The notes below the pieces were generated by a model. The model searched no databases. It saw only the letters and a program-made list of their open reading frames with translations, and was not told the DNA's origin. From assembly GCF_022682495.2 (NCBI RefSeq), contig NC_071388.1, positions 82,089,073 to 82,153,072 on the forward strand: a DNA stretch of 64,000 bases. Direction: 5' to 3'. This stretch comes from Desmodus rotundus. Taxonomy: Eukaryota > Chordata > Mammalia > Chiroptera > Phyllostomidae. The translations under genes were made by a program, and so were the position numbers. Positions 11,350 to 23,424 of this stretch are shown one piece after another (position 1 is the first letter of the stretch; each line of letters begins with the position of its first letter).

Positions 11350-13475
11350 TAAGGCAAGGTTGCATGGATATAAACTAATTTAAAGAAAAATATAAGAATA
11401 TAAAAGAGAATGGCTTTTTACCCTATAACTATTCTTTATATTTATGACTAGTGTGAGGTGCAAAGGGATATAAAGAAGTGCTATTAAAGGAGCATGGCAG
11501 CAACAATAATTTTGAACGGTGTGCTCAGACCTTTGCATTATTCCAATTTTGCAGGTTAGTTACCTGAGGTGAGGAAAGGTTATGTAATCTTCCCCAGACA
11601 AGACAATTCAAATATTGAGGAATTAGGGTTCAAATGCAGTGTGTATTTCTCCAAAGCTGTCTGCGCTACGATTCACAGATACCCAAACCACGATGAAAAT
11701 GACGAAAGAAGAATCTATACTCCAGATCCTACCTGCACATCAGGAACCCTTGGGGCAATGAGGACAAGATACAGATAACTGGTTAGTGCCACATCTTTGT
11801 TACCCTTAGCTGCGGGTATTTACTCTGCTCAGTATTCATGTTGGATGTTGGAGATGACAAGATGAAACCAAAAACCATAACTTTTTCAAAATATATTTAC
11901 TGAGAGAATGAAACACTATCACGTTTTCTATAGGAGTTTTGGACATTCCTAATATTAGTCTTTTTAAGATAGTACACTTGTCTGGTGACTAATATGCTTT
12001 GGATTTGCCTCTATCAAAGACTAGGTTGGTGAGTTCTTAAAATTTTACCTCCCAGTTTTTTTTATTTAATCTGTGCTCTGAGTGTTAAATAAAGAATGCA
12101 GTTTTAGATATCGATGCCCATATTACTTATTTTTTCTTTGTTTCTAGCACATTTTTCTTAGTAATAGACATTTATTTTGCCGGGATATTTTGCTGTACAT
12201 CCAGATAAATTTTTCACTCCTCATTTAATTGGTTCATATGTATGCAAGATTTTTGTCTGGATACTTATTACATATCAGTGGAAATGCCATTGCGTGTTGT
12301 TCAAAAGCAAAAAATAATAAGAAAAAAATAAAAAACTCAAGCAATTAGTCTCAAACTTGCTCAGAAAAACCAATTTGTTTATTCCGTTCAATTAAGCTGA
12401 TGTATTTGTTGTCTGTGATTATTCTATGTTATATAAAATTAGCAAAGCTATTATGTGCCTTAAATTATAAGAATGGTGTGGATGTTCTTGATATTTATTA
12501 AATTGATATAATGGAAGATACTATCTATAGACTTACATTTATTTTTACATGTGACTGACATTTACAACTATTTTGATGCTTGATATACATTTACTTTTAA
12601 AAAGGTCATGACTCTAGTTTGACCTTGAGATGCTAAGATATAAATTTTTATTCAGATAAATACGATTTAGACATATTAAGATAAATCATTCAAGGTTTTA
12701 TGTGATAGAGACAACACATTCTGTGTTCTCAGAACAGTCCATATGTTACTGAAAATTATTCTTTTGGTCATATGAATCCATCAGAAGTAAAGGGAAGAGA
12801 AGAAAAATAGTTTATTTATTTCACAGTCTTAATGTTTTTTTCTTAAAAACCTACTCACAGGACATGAACCAGTGAAACCTCAGTGTGTCATATCCAATCA
12901 CAAGTGGAGCAGAAAAGGATAAACTTATGAGAGATGCAAAATAGGGATAATTTGTCTCGTAGTTCAGTTCTTTGAAGGAGCTCAAGGCAAGTGATGAAAA
13001 AGATGATACTATACATGAAATAATTTTTTTCTCAGAGACCATACCTAAGAATAAAGAATACAAACTATTTTCTGGCACTTTATGTTGTTTGCTAAGGAAT
13101 CCTCATGGGCCATTTGTTAATGTGTGATCCGATCCTGACCTGATGTAGCCATAGGCAAGATTTGTACATTTCTCTGTTGAGTCAATATTTACTCAGCTCC
13201 TTCTTCTGTGAATTCCTCTTGAAATACTTCGACTCAAATTGCTGGTCTCCTAGAAGACCTGTTAGTCTTTTAGTTATTTAAAACCTCATGTATTAGCCTG
13301 ACCTGACAACCACTTTGACACCTTGACATGAAATCAGCCCTTCATTGCAGGAAAACCACAGTTAAGCAGCTTTTGTGACTGTTATTTTTGGGGGGAGACT
13401 CTCGAAAGATATAGCATTGTCTTTTCTTGCTACAACAGCATATACTTGAAATGTAGCCGTGAAGTTTAGATTGAT
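11350..13475. other. unassigned AT-rich DNA
   Basis: About 2.1 kb without a recognised element or credible gene. Small frames at 11569-11778 (plus) and 12851-13078 (minus) lack any known motif, and no splice-flanked conserved frame could be judged from one sequence. Confidence 0.4.
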
Positions 13476-13479
13476 GTAC

Positions 13480-13896
13480 CAACATGACTGGGTCACGTGG
13501 TGCCCAGATATATAAACATTCTGAGTGTATCTGTGAGAGCATTTCTTGATGAGATTAACACTTGAATTGATAGGCTGAGCAAAGCCAATTGTCTTCCCCT
13601 ATGAGAGGGCTGCATCCTATCCAGTGAAGGCCTGAAGAGAACAAAAAGGTTGAGCAAGAGAGATTTTTCTCTCTCTCTCTGATGGACTGGAGCTGGGACA
13701 TTGGTCTCCTGGTTCTCAGACCTTCAGACTCAGACTGGGACTTACATCTGTGGCTTTCCCGGTTAGTGGGCCTTCAGACTGCAGATCTCGGGACTTCTCA
13801 GCCTCCATAATCATGTGAGCCAGTTTCTTCCAGTAAATCTCTTTATATGTAGTTCATTGGTTCTACATCTCTGAAGAACACTGACCAATAATAGTG
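13480..13896 (+). mobile_element. ancient mammal-wide repeat (LTR-like, family not settled)
   Basis: The landmarks run in a fixed order: 'catgactgggtcacgtggtg', 'gatgagattaacacttgaat', 'gtgaaggcctgaagagaaca', 'cctccataatcatgtgagcc', and an end reading 'ggttctacatctctgaagaa' followed by 'cactgaccaata'. I know this order from many copies in placental genomes. I associate it with old LTR or LTR-like repeats but cannot name the subfamily. A CT microsatellite (13667-13680) lies inside. No coding frame. Confidence 0.6.
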
Positions 13897-13899
13897 ATC

Positions 13900-14385
13900 C
13901 ATGGAGAATGACCTCTTAAAAGCACAAGTTCTGAGAGAGCTGGAGGAAGGGAGGGAGGAAGGAACTAACAATCATTGCCATTTTAGGGTGCTTCATAAAA
14001 ATTTCTGGTATTGACTTTATTTAATATATAAGTCAAATATTTCAATGCATGTGTTGAACTCTAAGGAATTATGGGAAAAATTAGTGTGGTCCAGATGTTC
14101 AATGGTAACTAAAGGGTGGCGTTAATTCAAAGGTATTATCTAAAAGGAAAGAACAGACTTATGTTTTGCATCCTCTTTGCAACTCTAATTGATTTCTTTC
14201 CCTTCTCTTTTGCCGTATGTTTTCTATAAAAAGAATAAATAAGGGAAATACATGAATATTAATTCATAGCTCTCCATATCATAGGAAAAAAGCAAAGCAT
14301 CGAGGCTCCCTTCTGGAAGGGGGGACATACAAATTAAGTTTAACAAAGGCCTGGATATTAGATGTTTTCATTCATGATACATTTT
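13900..14385. other. unassigned spacer
   Basis: No element is recognised. A small GGAGGGAGGAAGG patch lies near 13945-13960. Confidence 0.4.
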
Positions 14386-14965
14386 GAAATCAAACTAGCC
14401 AAAAGAGAGACGATGTCTGCCAGCATGCTCAGCACGTCATTGAGACCTGACGCCAGGCTTTGCGGTAAAGAAAGATTGGCTGTGTTATTGAAAGTGGCGC
14501 CGCCCAGGAGAATGGAGAAGCTAGTGCTAATGCCCCAGTGGCATACAGACAAAAGGTTTTATAGAGCAAAAATCATGAGTAATCATGAGTAAGGGTTTTG
14601 GGGGTCTCGGGTCTCACTGACTGGTCCTTGACCACTTACGCAGTTAATTTTCCTCTAGTGGAATGCTTCGCTACTGGTGTCCCCTTGTCTGGTTTCAGCA
14701 AGATAGTAGTGGGGTGGTCATTCATTTTGTGGGCTGAAAAACAGCTTACCCGTGCGTGCCGATAGGTCACCTTGGTGTGCAGGAGTGGGAGCTATACATC
14801 CTGTGACTTACTCATTGTGTGCTTGCTCTGCTGTCTTGGTTACTTGTTCTTCCAGCAATCTAAGCAGTCTGGTCCTGGGCTGGGCACTTCTACAGTGGTT
14901 AGCAGGGAGCCATGTGACTTCCTTCTAGTGTCTATTAGTTTAAACAATTTACAATTTTTTGCATT
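14386..14965 (-). mobile_element. possible LTR-like block
   Basis: This block is richer in G+C and CpG than the DNA around it. It has clear LTR-style wording such as GGGTCTCGGGTCTCACTGAC and a 'gtgggctgaaaaacagctta' stretch. Orientation and ends are not certain, and no TG...CA ends with a matching target duplication were found. An 11-bp direct duplication (AATCATGAGT units) sits at 14571-14590. It could also be another kind of old repeat. Confidence 0.35.
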
Positions 14966-14969
14966 AAGG

Positions 14970-15505
14970 ATATTTTTCTGAGGGTATTAACTCTGCAGTT
15001 TAAGTTTTCTTGTTCACAGTTCACTATGTTAAGTCATAACTTACTTATTTCATGTGCCAATTCTTATCCTATACAAATGTTTGTTACCCAGATCAACAGT
15101 ATTAAAAGTGGATTTTCATACCCTTAGAGTCCTCAATGTCTTTACCAACATATGGAGAGTTTTAAGAGATGAGAATGTCTTAAATCTTACTCTAACGCTG
15201 ATGGATCTGTCCGAGAAGCTAGGAACTTGTGAGGGAAGGCTTGATGTTTTTCCTTTCTGCTTTTTCACAATCTCTCTTCTTCCTTGAAAAATAAAGACAT
15301 GAATGTAACTCTCCTGAAAGTTTTTACAATGCATTGTCTCCTGAGAGTGCACTGAATCTAAGAGATACTTTTACCATCTCTTTAATCAAGTCACCCAAGC
15401 TGTCTCATCTAAGTCTTTAAGATGTGCACTTGCATTGATTTTTTTTTGCATAATTGTCTAAATCAAAGTTTGTAATGTTGTTGTTTTGATTAAATGTGTA
15501 TTACT
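14970..15505. other. unassigned spacer
   Basis: AT-rich with overlapping small frames on both strands (15054-15287 plus, 15116-15352 minus) and no recognised motif. Confidence 0.4.
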
Positions 15506-15509
15506 TATG

Positions 15510-16435
15510 TAGTCATGTGCCACTTAATGACAGAGGTGCCAGTAAGTTCTTTGAAATGTGTGGTTACATGACTTTGTTGTTATGTGAACGTCATAGAGTG
15601 TACTTGCACAAACCTAGATGGCAGAGCCTATAATGTAATCGTATGTCTAAACTTTTAGACAACTGGCTACATAGTAGCTTTCTTTATACGAGCATAATCA
15701 CAAACACATTAGTAATGCCTTGCACTGAGGTGTCACTATGAAACTGGAAAAACCAGTGTTTGTGTCTCCTGTCACTACCAGAACCAATAAGCAGAGACAG
15801 GGATTGAATCTTTATGGGTGCTTTTTTCAGATGGCCAGTGATCTGAGAAGACGGCGGGTTATGTACCCTAACAGGCTGTCTTACATCTGCTTTCAAGCCA
15901 GACTTTTCACAAGGTGGGAAAAGTGTAGGTAAGGGATTTGGAACTGAAGGGGGAAAAAAAGTATAAGTAAAGGATTTGGAACTCAGGAAAGGGGTTAATC
16001 AGATAAAAAATGCTGTCCAGCAATTTCTCTAACATCCTTTCGTCCACTGACCAGTGATTTTCTATCCAGGTCCTGTGTCCTGTGTCCTGGCTGATTTTCT
16101 TTATCTGTGTCCTGGGAGGCCGGGTGTCTTCCTGGAGCACAATGGCTTGGATACAACCTTGATTGCTTATGGTCTTTTCTGGAGCACAAAGGTCGAATTG
16201 CTTGCGGTCTCCTGGAGTCAGGGTGGGTCATACCTTCAGTTCCTAAGACAATAGCTTTTTTCATGCATTAACTACTAGGCTTATTGACTATTTCCTAAAA
16301 CTAAATTTTTCCAGTTCTTGAGTTCCCCCAACAACTAGGCAACATAAATTTTTCAGCTCCCTTAAAATGTTGCGGGGCCACTGCCATATATGCAGTTCAT
16401 TGCTGACCAGAATGCCATTATGTGGTACCTGACTG
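15510..16435 (-). mobile_element. second Tigger/Zombi-like DNA transposon, split
   Basis: The left end reads TAGTCATGTGCCACTTAATG. The right end, on the minus strand, reads CAGTCAGGTACCACATAATG followed inward by 'ggtcagcaatgaactgcata'. Both ends match the terminal regions of the element at 6247-7606, and the right end is followed by TA. The outer parts (15510-15720 and about 16290-16435) belong to the transposon. The middle is occupied by a GC-richer, LTR-like insertion. No transposase frame remains. Confidence 0.6.
15740..16250 (-). mobile_element. probable LTR inserted in the Zombi-like element
   Basis: On the minus strand the block starts TGTCTTAGGAACTGAAGG. It carries a weak polyadenylation-like CATAAAGA near 15808-15815, followed by a short leader, which would make 15740 the LTR 3' side. 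It contains an approximate 39-bp tandem duplication around 'taagggatttggaactga' (about 15928-15985) and three CCTGTGTC-type units at 16071-16090. I could not find a clean target duplication, so the left boundary is approximate and class assignment is open. Confidence 0.4.
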
Positions 16436-17045
16436 TAATTGTGTCCTAGTAATAATTAATTGTAAGAATAATTCAAGATCAAACAACATATTTGAACCTA
16501 CAGAAATTTCAATTTTTGTTCCATGAGTTAACAGTGATCAATAAAAAGTTTTTGAAGCAAAGAAATACATTGTTAGGATAAAATTTTGTGGAATATTGGA
16601 ATGTAAACATAAGCTAAGAACATATATAACAAAGTTTCAAACTAATAAAAAAGACAACTTGTTTATATTTGTTACGGAATAGGTAATTGATTGTAAGTAT
16701 CAAATCATGATGGTATTTATGGTCAAATCTCTATTGGATGTCTTTGAGAGGAATGTACATCTTTCATTCAATTGTTGCCTACTAACAAGAACCGTTCACT
16801 AAAAGGAGCCGGGATTCCTGGGAATAATGGATGACTTTAGGTCAGAGACAGGAAATATACAAAATAGTACTGGGGTAGCTTTGTTTACATGACAGAAAGC
16901 AAGTAAGCTATAAAAAAAACAAACAAACCAAAAAGAGGAGAAACTTAATGAGTCATTTGAATGGCTTCAAATGGCCAAAGATGAGAGGATGAAAAAAGTA
17001 TAGGGAATACAGTTGATTTAAGAATATTGAATAATATTAAATTGT
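16436..17045. other. unassigned AT-rich DNA
   Basis: No recognised repeat, apart from short A-rich runs such as AAAAAAACAAACAAACC near 16913. Confidence 0.4.
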
Positions 17046-17055
17046 CTGAAATGTT

Positions 17056-17126
17056 ATGAAAGAAAGAGAGAGAAGAAAGAGGAAGGGGAGAGAAAGAGAG
17101 AGAGAGCATGAGAAAGAGAAAGAATC
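17056..17126 (+). repeat. GA-rich (purine) simple repeat
   Basis: About 70 bases of GAAA/GAGA/GGAAG units on the plus strand with almost no pyrimidines. It is an ordinary polypurine microsatellite. The overlapping serine/leucine-rich minus-strand frame at 17037-17249 is its translation shadow. Confidence 0.8.
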
Positions 17127-17698
17127 AACAAAAAGTCCCAAATACAACTCTTTAGCTTCTGTTAAAACGAACTGGGATACTGATAACTTACTTTGGCATT
17201 TGGATATATAAAAGAAATTATTAAACATTTTTTTCTGCATTTCTTGCATAAACTACATTTAAGCTTAATCTAATAGTCTTAATTGTTAAGGGAAGTTCCT
17301 CTTTACAGAAGAATTCTAGCAAATAAATATGGATAGAATTCTATAAAGTACTGTTTTACAGCTTCTAATTAATTATTTTTTAGATAATGATATCTTTCTC
17401 AGAATAGATTTCCTCTATTGATTGTTCCCATATCTTTTTGCAGCAGAACCTGGGATATTTTTTAACCCTGTTTCAGTTTCCTGTGTGAACTCGAACTTAA
17501 ATTTGTAAATTTCTTCCTTCCTAATGTGTGATATGCAAATCATATTTAATCACTTTTAAAGGAAATCAGGATTGTGGGTTCTTAATTTATTTATAAAATA
17601 TCCCTTTTTCTACCAGAGCAAAGGATATTTCTAAATATGGCATACATTTAAACAAACTTCATGGTAAAATACTCTAATTATAAGAGCAGGTGGTAAGG
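17127..17698. other. unassigned spacer
   Basis: AT-rich DNA without a recognised element, running up to the 5' truncation point of the L1 tail. Confidence 0.4.
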
Positions 17699-18000
17699 GA
17701 CAAATACCATATTATCTCACCTTGAAGTGGAACCTAATCAACAAAACAAACAAGCAAGCAAAATAACCAGAGACATGGAAATTAAGAACAACCTGACAGT
17801 AACCAGAGGGGAGGTGGGAGGGGATAATGGGGGGAAAGGGAGAGGGGTTTTCAGGAACTACTATAAAGGACACATGGACAAAACCAAGGGGGAGGTGGAA
17901 GCAGAGAAGGGAGGTGGGGATGGCTGGGGTTGCGGGGGGAGTAGTGGGGGTAAATGCAGACAACTGCATTTGAACAACAATAAAATAATTTTTTAAAAAT
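17699..18000 (+). mobile_element. bat-type L1 3' end, 5'-truncated
   Basis: It starts 'gggacaaataccatattatc', the last codons of ORF2. It continues with 'gaacctaatcaacaaaacaa', a G-rich stretch (17810-17950, with runs of 4-7 G), and a short 'caacaataaaataa' A-rich end. It is the sense counterpart of 34930-35230 and of the fragments at 42735 and 45568. The G-rich tract is the conserved L1 3'UTR polypurine region able to form G-quadruplexes. The 89-codon frame at 17727-17996 runs through it and is not a gene. Confidence 0.85.
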
Positions 18001-18009
18001 GAGCTTTCC

Positions 18010-19012
18010 CTTAGGTAAAATATTTTTTCAATTTATTTTTAAATTAGAGTTTATATTCAATATTATTTTGTATTAGTTTCAGGTGTACAGCATAGTGGTT
18101 AGACTAAAATGACTGTCCATAGTCACTTACCATAGTAGTCATTTACCCTCCAATAGTTTAAGTGCCCGCCCTGGCACCACACATAGTCATTACAACATTA
18201 CTGACTGTATTCCCTACGCTGTACTCCACATCCCTGTGACTGTTCCACAACTACTAATTTGTACTTCATAATCCTTTTACTTTTTCAGCCAATTCCTCAG
18301 TCCCTTTCTTCTCTGGCAACTGTCAGTCTGTTCTCTCTTTCTATGAATCTGTTTCAATTTTGTTTATTTATTTTGCTTTTCAAATTCCAGGTACCAGTGA
18401 AATCATATGATATTTGTCTTTCTCTTACTGATTTTTTTTCCTTAGCCTATAAGTCCATCTCTGCTGTAAAAATGGTAAGGTTTCATTCTTGTTTCTGGCC
18501 CAGTAGTTTTCCCTTGTGCATATGTGCCACAGCTTTTTTATCCGCTTGCCTCTTGATGGACACTTGTTTTGCATCCATATCTTGGCAATCGTAAATAATG
18601 CTGCAATGAACATAGGGTGCATATATTCTCTTGAAATAGTGTTTTGGGTTTCTCCATATACATACCCAGAAGTGGAATTGCTGGGTCATAAAGTAATTCC
18701 ATTTGTAATTTTTTGAGAAACCTCCATAATGTTTTCCATAGTGGATGCACTAACCTGCATTTCTAGCACTAGTGCATTTGGGTTCCATTTTCTCCACATC
18801 TTTGCCAACGCTCGATATTTGTCGAGTTATTGATGATAGCCATTCTGACAGGAGTGAGGTCAGAATTAAAACCATATCTCATTATGGTTTTAATTTTCAT
18901 TTTTCTAGTGATTAGTGACATTGAGCATCTTTCCATGTCTATTGTCCATCATCTGTATGTCCTCTTTGGAGCTACGTCTATTCAGGGTCTTTGCTTATTT
19001 TTTTAAGTAGAT
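18010..19012 (-). mobile_element. older L1: ORF2 C-terminus and 3'UTR
   Basis: On the minus strand this is the last part of L1 ORF2 followed by its 3'UTR. Recognisable translated landmarks include 'LLYDPAIPLLGMY' and 'PLWKTLWRFLKK', which fall in three different frames (18425-18622, 18483-18689, 18538-18750). ORF2 is therefore broken by several frameshifts and stops. These residues are in the cysteine-rich C-terminal segment of ORF2p. The copy is older than the L1 tail next to it at 17699-18000. Confidence 0.85.
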
Positions 19013-19254
19013 TGTCTGCCAAGCACTGTAAAACATAGCTAATTTTATTGGATTCATTTATGCATATATGTGTATATACACACACACAGAGTCACTACAC
19101 ACAGATAGATCCTAGTATATTTAGTCGACTATCCAATTAGTTTAAGCAAGGTTTTTCCTTTATCTTATTTTACTGAATATTCAAATCAATGGCAATACAT
19201 AAGGTCTTTCACCTGTTAATTATAATATATATAAAATACTACTAACACTTTCTT

Positions 19255-19606
19255 ACACCATCTATAAGAATAAATTCAAGATGAACTGAAGACTTAAATC
19301 TAAGACTTGAAACCATGAAACTCTTAACAGAAAGCATAGGCAGTGTAATCTCTGATATTTCTCTTAGCAATACTTTTTTGTGATATATCTCCTCAGGCAA
19401 GGGAAACAAAAGAAAAATAAACAAATGGGACTATATCAAACCGAACATCTTTTGCACAGCAAAGGAAACCATCAGCAAAGTGAAAAGACAACCTACTGAA
19501 TGGGGGGAAATATTCACCAATAATACACCTGATAAGGAGTTAATATCTAAAATTTGTAAAAAACTCACAAAACTCAACACCAAAAAACCCAAAAATTCAA
19601 TTAAGT
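19255..19606 (+). mobile_element. L1 ORF2 segment in opposite orientation (possible twin-priming partner)
   Basis: Plus-strand L1 ORF2 sequence with landmarks 'tatatcaaaccgaacatctt', 'cacagcaaaggaaaccatca' and 'aaaagacaacctactgaatg' (order preserved). It ends at the ORF2 position that directly precedes the start of the minus-strand segment at 19012. Together the two segments look like one element with an inverted 5' part. The 242 bases between them (19013-19254) are not recognisable L1 and include a TATATACACACACACA microsatellite. No intact frame. Confidence 0.7.
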
Positions 19607-22600
19607 ACCTGTTTTTAAGTAAGTGTCATGTATGAGATTATGACGACTTTTTTATTGACCAGCAGATGGCATGATTTAGTGCTAAGTTACAGCATCAAAA
19701 TACAAGTTTCAAGTTGTATTGCAATGAAATACCATTTTTGGGGGCAGCAAATGCTAATAAATTGGGGCATTATGAACCCAAATTCTAAGACAAAAATATT
19801 GCGTGAAGTGGATTTTGCGTTTGCAGTTATAACACTCAGACTTTACTATAAATCTCTCACTTGAATAGGAAGACACAGCTGCTTCTGTATTAAGTCATTT
19901 TAGTATCATGAAAGGAGAATTCAGTGAGATGTGTGTGCCATTATTTCACATTGAAAATGTTTTTCATTGTGTACTTTTGAAAGGATTTGCAACTTGTGGA
20001 ATATGTTACAGTAAACCTGGACTGTGGAGTGCTGGTGTGCTCTTTTTCTATTATGTTGAAGAAAAAAGCCGTGGGATAAAGCAGTTAAGAGAGGAGGGCA
20101 GGCCCAGCAGCACTCTGACTTCACACCGGTGGTTGGGCAGAATCAGTCCTCAGGACTTGCATTTCACAACATGCAATCTTCAGAGAGCAACGTGTAAACA
20201 AATCCTCAGAAACAGCGAAAGCGGGAGGTAGAAGGGTGTGTTGCTGCTTCAATAAAGCCCTCTCTGCTTGTGTTCATGTCGGATCCATGCACGGCTCATG
20301 TGGGGGGAGGGAAAATTAAGGTGCTGGAGTGCTCCGAGGCCATCTAGGGAATGCTAGACAGAGAGCGCACTAGTGAGCTTCAGAGAAACATGAGACAATT
20401 TCTCACAAGAGCCTTTCATCTCCAGAAACTGTACAGCTCAGTCTAGGTTTAGATAGTCATTAAGTGGGGCTTACAAAAGACCTTGAGCAGAGAACAGCAT
20501 AAAAATCAGGCTTATCTGCAGGTGAAATATGGTGTTTCTTCCCAACATGAATCAAAGGGTTTAAATGGACTCTCATCCCAAAATGCCCTTTCCTTCTCAC
20601 TCCTTCTTATCCTTTAAATTTGTATTTCTAAATAATGTACTATGGGGATATTTTGAAGATTATCCTATTCTTTTTAATCTCTTACTTCAACCTTTAACTT
20701 TTCTCTTTCTTCACAAATAATATTATAGGGATTTTATGTTTCCTCTTTCCCAATATTATGCATACTTACTCATCTTCACACTCTTTCATTCAAAGGTAGA
20801 TGTGCCCCAATGTGAATTTAGATGGAGACTGATTTTACCTTTCGGTTATTTTCAAAGGGATGTTATTCCATGAACTTTCCTTTTTCCCTCCTATTTCTTA
20901 AAATTCTCCTCTCTACGGACAGTTTTTCCCGGGATGTAAAGTAAGCAAATCACTCTTATCTTAAAACAATACTCTCTCCTGATTCCCATAGGCCTGTAGT
21001 TGCACCCTGTGCTCTGCTACCTTCAGAAATGAGATTAGTGACTGCAAAAAAGGTCACCAAGTCTCCATTTTTACTCACCGAAATTGTGCCTCCCCTATTT
21101 TGTTACGGAAGCTCACTAAAATTTATAATATTATAACTAATAAAAATGTATAAGATCTCACATTGCCTGTGTTTTGGACACACGTTTGTTCCTGATAACC
21201 ACAACCCACAGTCACAGTTGACAGGACAGGACTGACAGGCACCTGGCTCGTGCTTCTTAATCCGAATCCCTCCTGGCAGAAGAGTGACCTAGAGACAGTC
21301 AGGCAATACATGTCCCAGGGCCCATGGCATGTAAGTCAGGACTTACTAAGTGCCAGGTTTAGCTGTGCATCCTGCAGATAGAAGAGGTCCATCTGTATGG
21401 ACATGACAGAAATCTGGAGATGAGGAGAGAGCAGCAGGGGAGACAGAGCATTATAGATTAGCTGGGGTCCCTGTGGCTGTTCTGCTCTTACCTTAGAGTT
21501 CTTATCACTGACTAGCTAACTGTTTGAGCCTGAATTTCACGAGGTGTGCCTATGTCATTACTCTTTCTCCTTAATCTTTCAAGTTGGTTTCTAATACTTG
21601 TAACTAAAAAGACCTGCTAAGGAGATTATTATTCTGTTTCCCATTATATGATGGCTTGACCTATATATTTTTATACTATATTTAATTCTAAATTATTTTT
21701 TTAGAACTTGGCACATTCATTTTTTAAGAGCTAACAATTCAAGTTGGTTACATAAAATAGAAAAAAATAACTGGAAAATTAAATTGAGAAGAATTTGTTT
21801 TACTTTTTATTATGAAAAATAATTTTTCATACTAAGGATTGATATGAAAACTAAGAGAACTGTAATCTAATTTATTATTTTATGGAATACTTTGTGAATT
21901 ATATACTGGGATTTATAGCCACTGTTTTATTTCTTTATCAATCTTAACAGATATGTTAGTATTTGGTTGAATTAGATGTTTACTATAACTGTAGCTCCAA
22001 ATCTTGCCTGATGCATCTACTCGATCCCATAATCAATAATACATACTGACTCACATGCCCCTTTAACAAGATTAAAAACCAGTAATAAAATTAAAAGCTA
22101 TATGTAAAGGCAAAATAAAAAACTACTTTGTTACCACTGAATTGCCATTCTGGTAGAAAACAGCAGCCAATATAACACAGACATGCTGTTCAACAAATTG
22201 GAAGCAAACAGGCCAAGTAAATAGCTAATCTGGTTATAAAAAATTGTGATATTTAGGAAGAATGGAAGTAATGTTTGAGATGGGACATTTGGCTGCATAC
22301 TTTCAGAACACTGTGGACCTGAGCAATGATATTGTTCTCATAGGCATAATATCAGATAATTCCTGTTGAGAGTCTTTTTGACTCAGACGTGATAGATATT
22401 CTTGGTGGATATATGAATACAGAAGAGGCAATGTTCCCTAGTCAGTATAATAGGGAAGACAGCCAGATGCCTTTTTCATTCTATAAGAATGTTACGATAT
22501 TTTTAAAATATTAAGGCATAGCAAACCTTTGTTGTGTTTTTAATTTTTGCTTTTCTCTTAACCTTTCACTTTCTTTTCCAAAAACCATCTGCTGTCTTTT

Positions 22601-22742
22601 TTTCTTTATTTCCTCTTGCCCTCCAGTCCTTTAGTTCAATAAAATTTTCTATTTTATCAGTATAGCTATTTTTAGGCAGTCCTGACATATCCAGTTAATT
22701 TAACTCATACCGTGATGTAGATAGACCACTAGTAACACAGAG
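19607..22742. other. unassigned, no gene recognised
   Basis: A 3.1-kb stretch with no clear element. A 107-codon plus frame (19908-20231) ends shortly before AATAAAGCCCTCTCTGCTT (20251-20269), which resembles an LTR polyadenylation region. No LTR ends were found. A pyrimidine-rich patch covers 20530-20900. The 21130-21480 interval is GC-richer and may be an unrecognised old repeat. Confidence 0.35.
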
Positions 22743-22744
22743 TT

Positions 22745-22926
22745 TCTAGGCCTGACCCGCTAGCTGAGCTGCTTAGAGCACCACCCCAGTATGCCAACGT
22801 TGTGGGTTTGATCCCTGGTCAGTGCACATACGAGAATCGCATAAATAAGTGGAACAACAAATTGGTGTTTCTTTCTCTCTACTCTCTCTCTCTCTCTTTC
22901 CCTTCCCCTCTCTCTAAAAATCAACT
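22745..22926 (+). mobile_element. Ves-type SINE (tRNA-derived, bat)
   Basis: A tRNA-like head with a box A-like 'agctgagctgcttagagcac' and a box B-like GGTTTGATCCCTGG (22806-22819). It is followed by 'cagtgcacatacgag', the 'ggtgtttctttctctct' linker with a CT microsatellite, and a TCTCTAAAAATCAAC tail. This order defines the Ves family of microbats. The internal boxes are RNA polymerase III promoter relics. It is more diverged than the copies at 34291 and 57278. Confidence 0.8.
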
Positions 22927-23424
22927 TAAAGAAGTTTCTCCCTTCATTTGTTCCTTCAGTTATCAATTACTAAGTTTCTACCATGTTCCTCACTCTGGAA
23001 GTTACTAAGACACAGAGTATGGCTCTTTTAGGAGATCCCACAGGCAGATGTGAAAAAGAAAAGCTTCTATGAATGGTTGGTTATCTTAGCTGATGTATTC
23101 ATAGCTTATACATACAAATTGGAACATAGTTAATTCTAGCTAGTGGTGGAGGTCAGAATAGTTTTATTGTTAAAATTTTAAGGGGCATGTATAGAAAGAA
23201 GAGGAATACATTCTAAGGAAAAGGGCTATTTGAACATATATGAAAATTTGGAGGTATTATTGGCAAATAATTCACTTTGGCTGTATCATAGAGTGTGCAA
23301 GCAAGGGTATGTCAAAAAATGATACTGTAGAGAAAAGAAATGATTTAATCATAGAGGACTTCGTATAATATGATAATGTGTTTCATATACTATAGGCAAA
23401 GGAAGCTATTTTAACAGTGGGAAA
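22927..23424. other. unassigned spacer
   Basis: No recognised element between the SINE and the LTR. Confidence 0.4.

Noticed and set aside
17727..17996. 89-codon glycine-rich plus frame
   Set aside because: It lies within the G-rich L1 3'UTR polypurine tract. No coding signal.
22745..22926. tRNA gene from box A/box B-like motifs
   Set aside because: The tRNA-like head is part of a Ves SINE with a CT linker and A-rich tail. It cannot fold as an intact tRNA. The same holds for the SINEs at 34291, 56932 and 57278.
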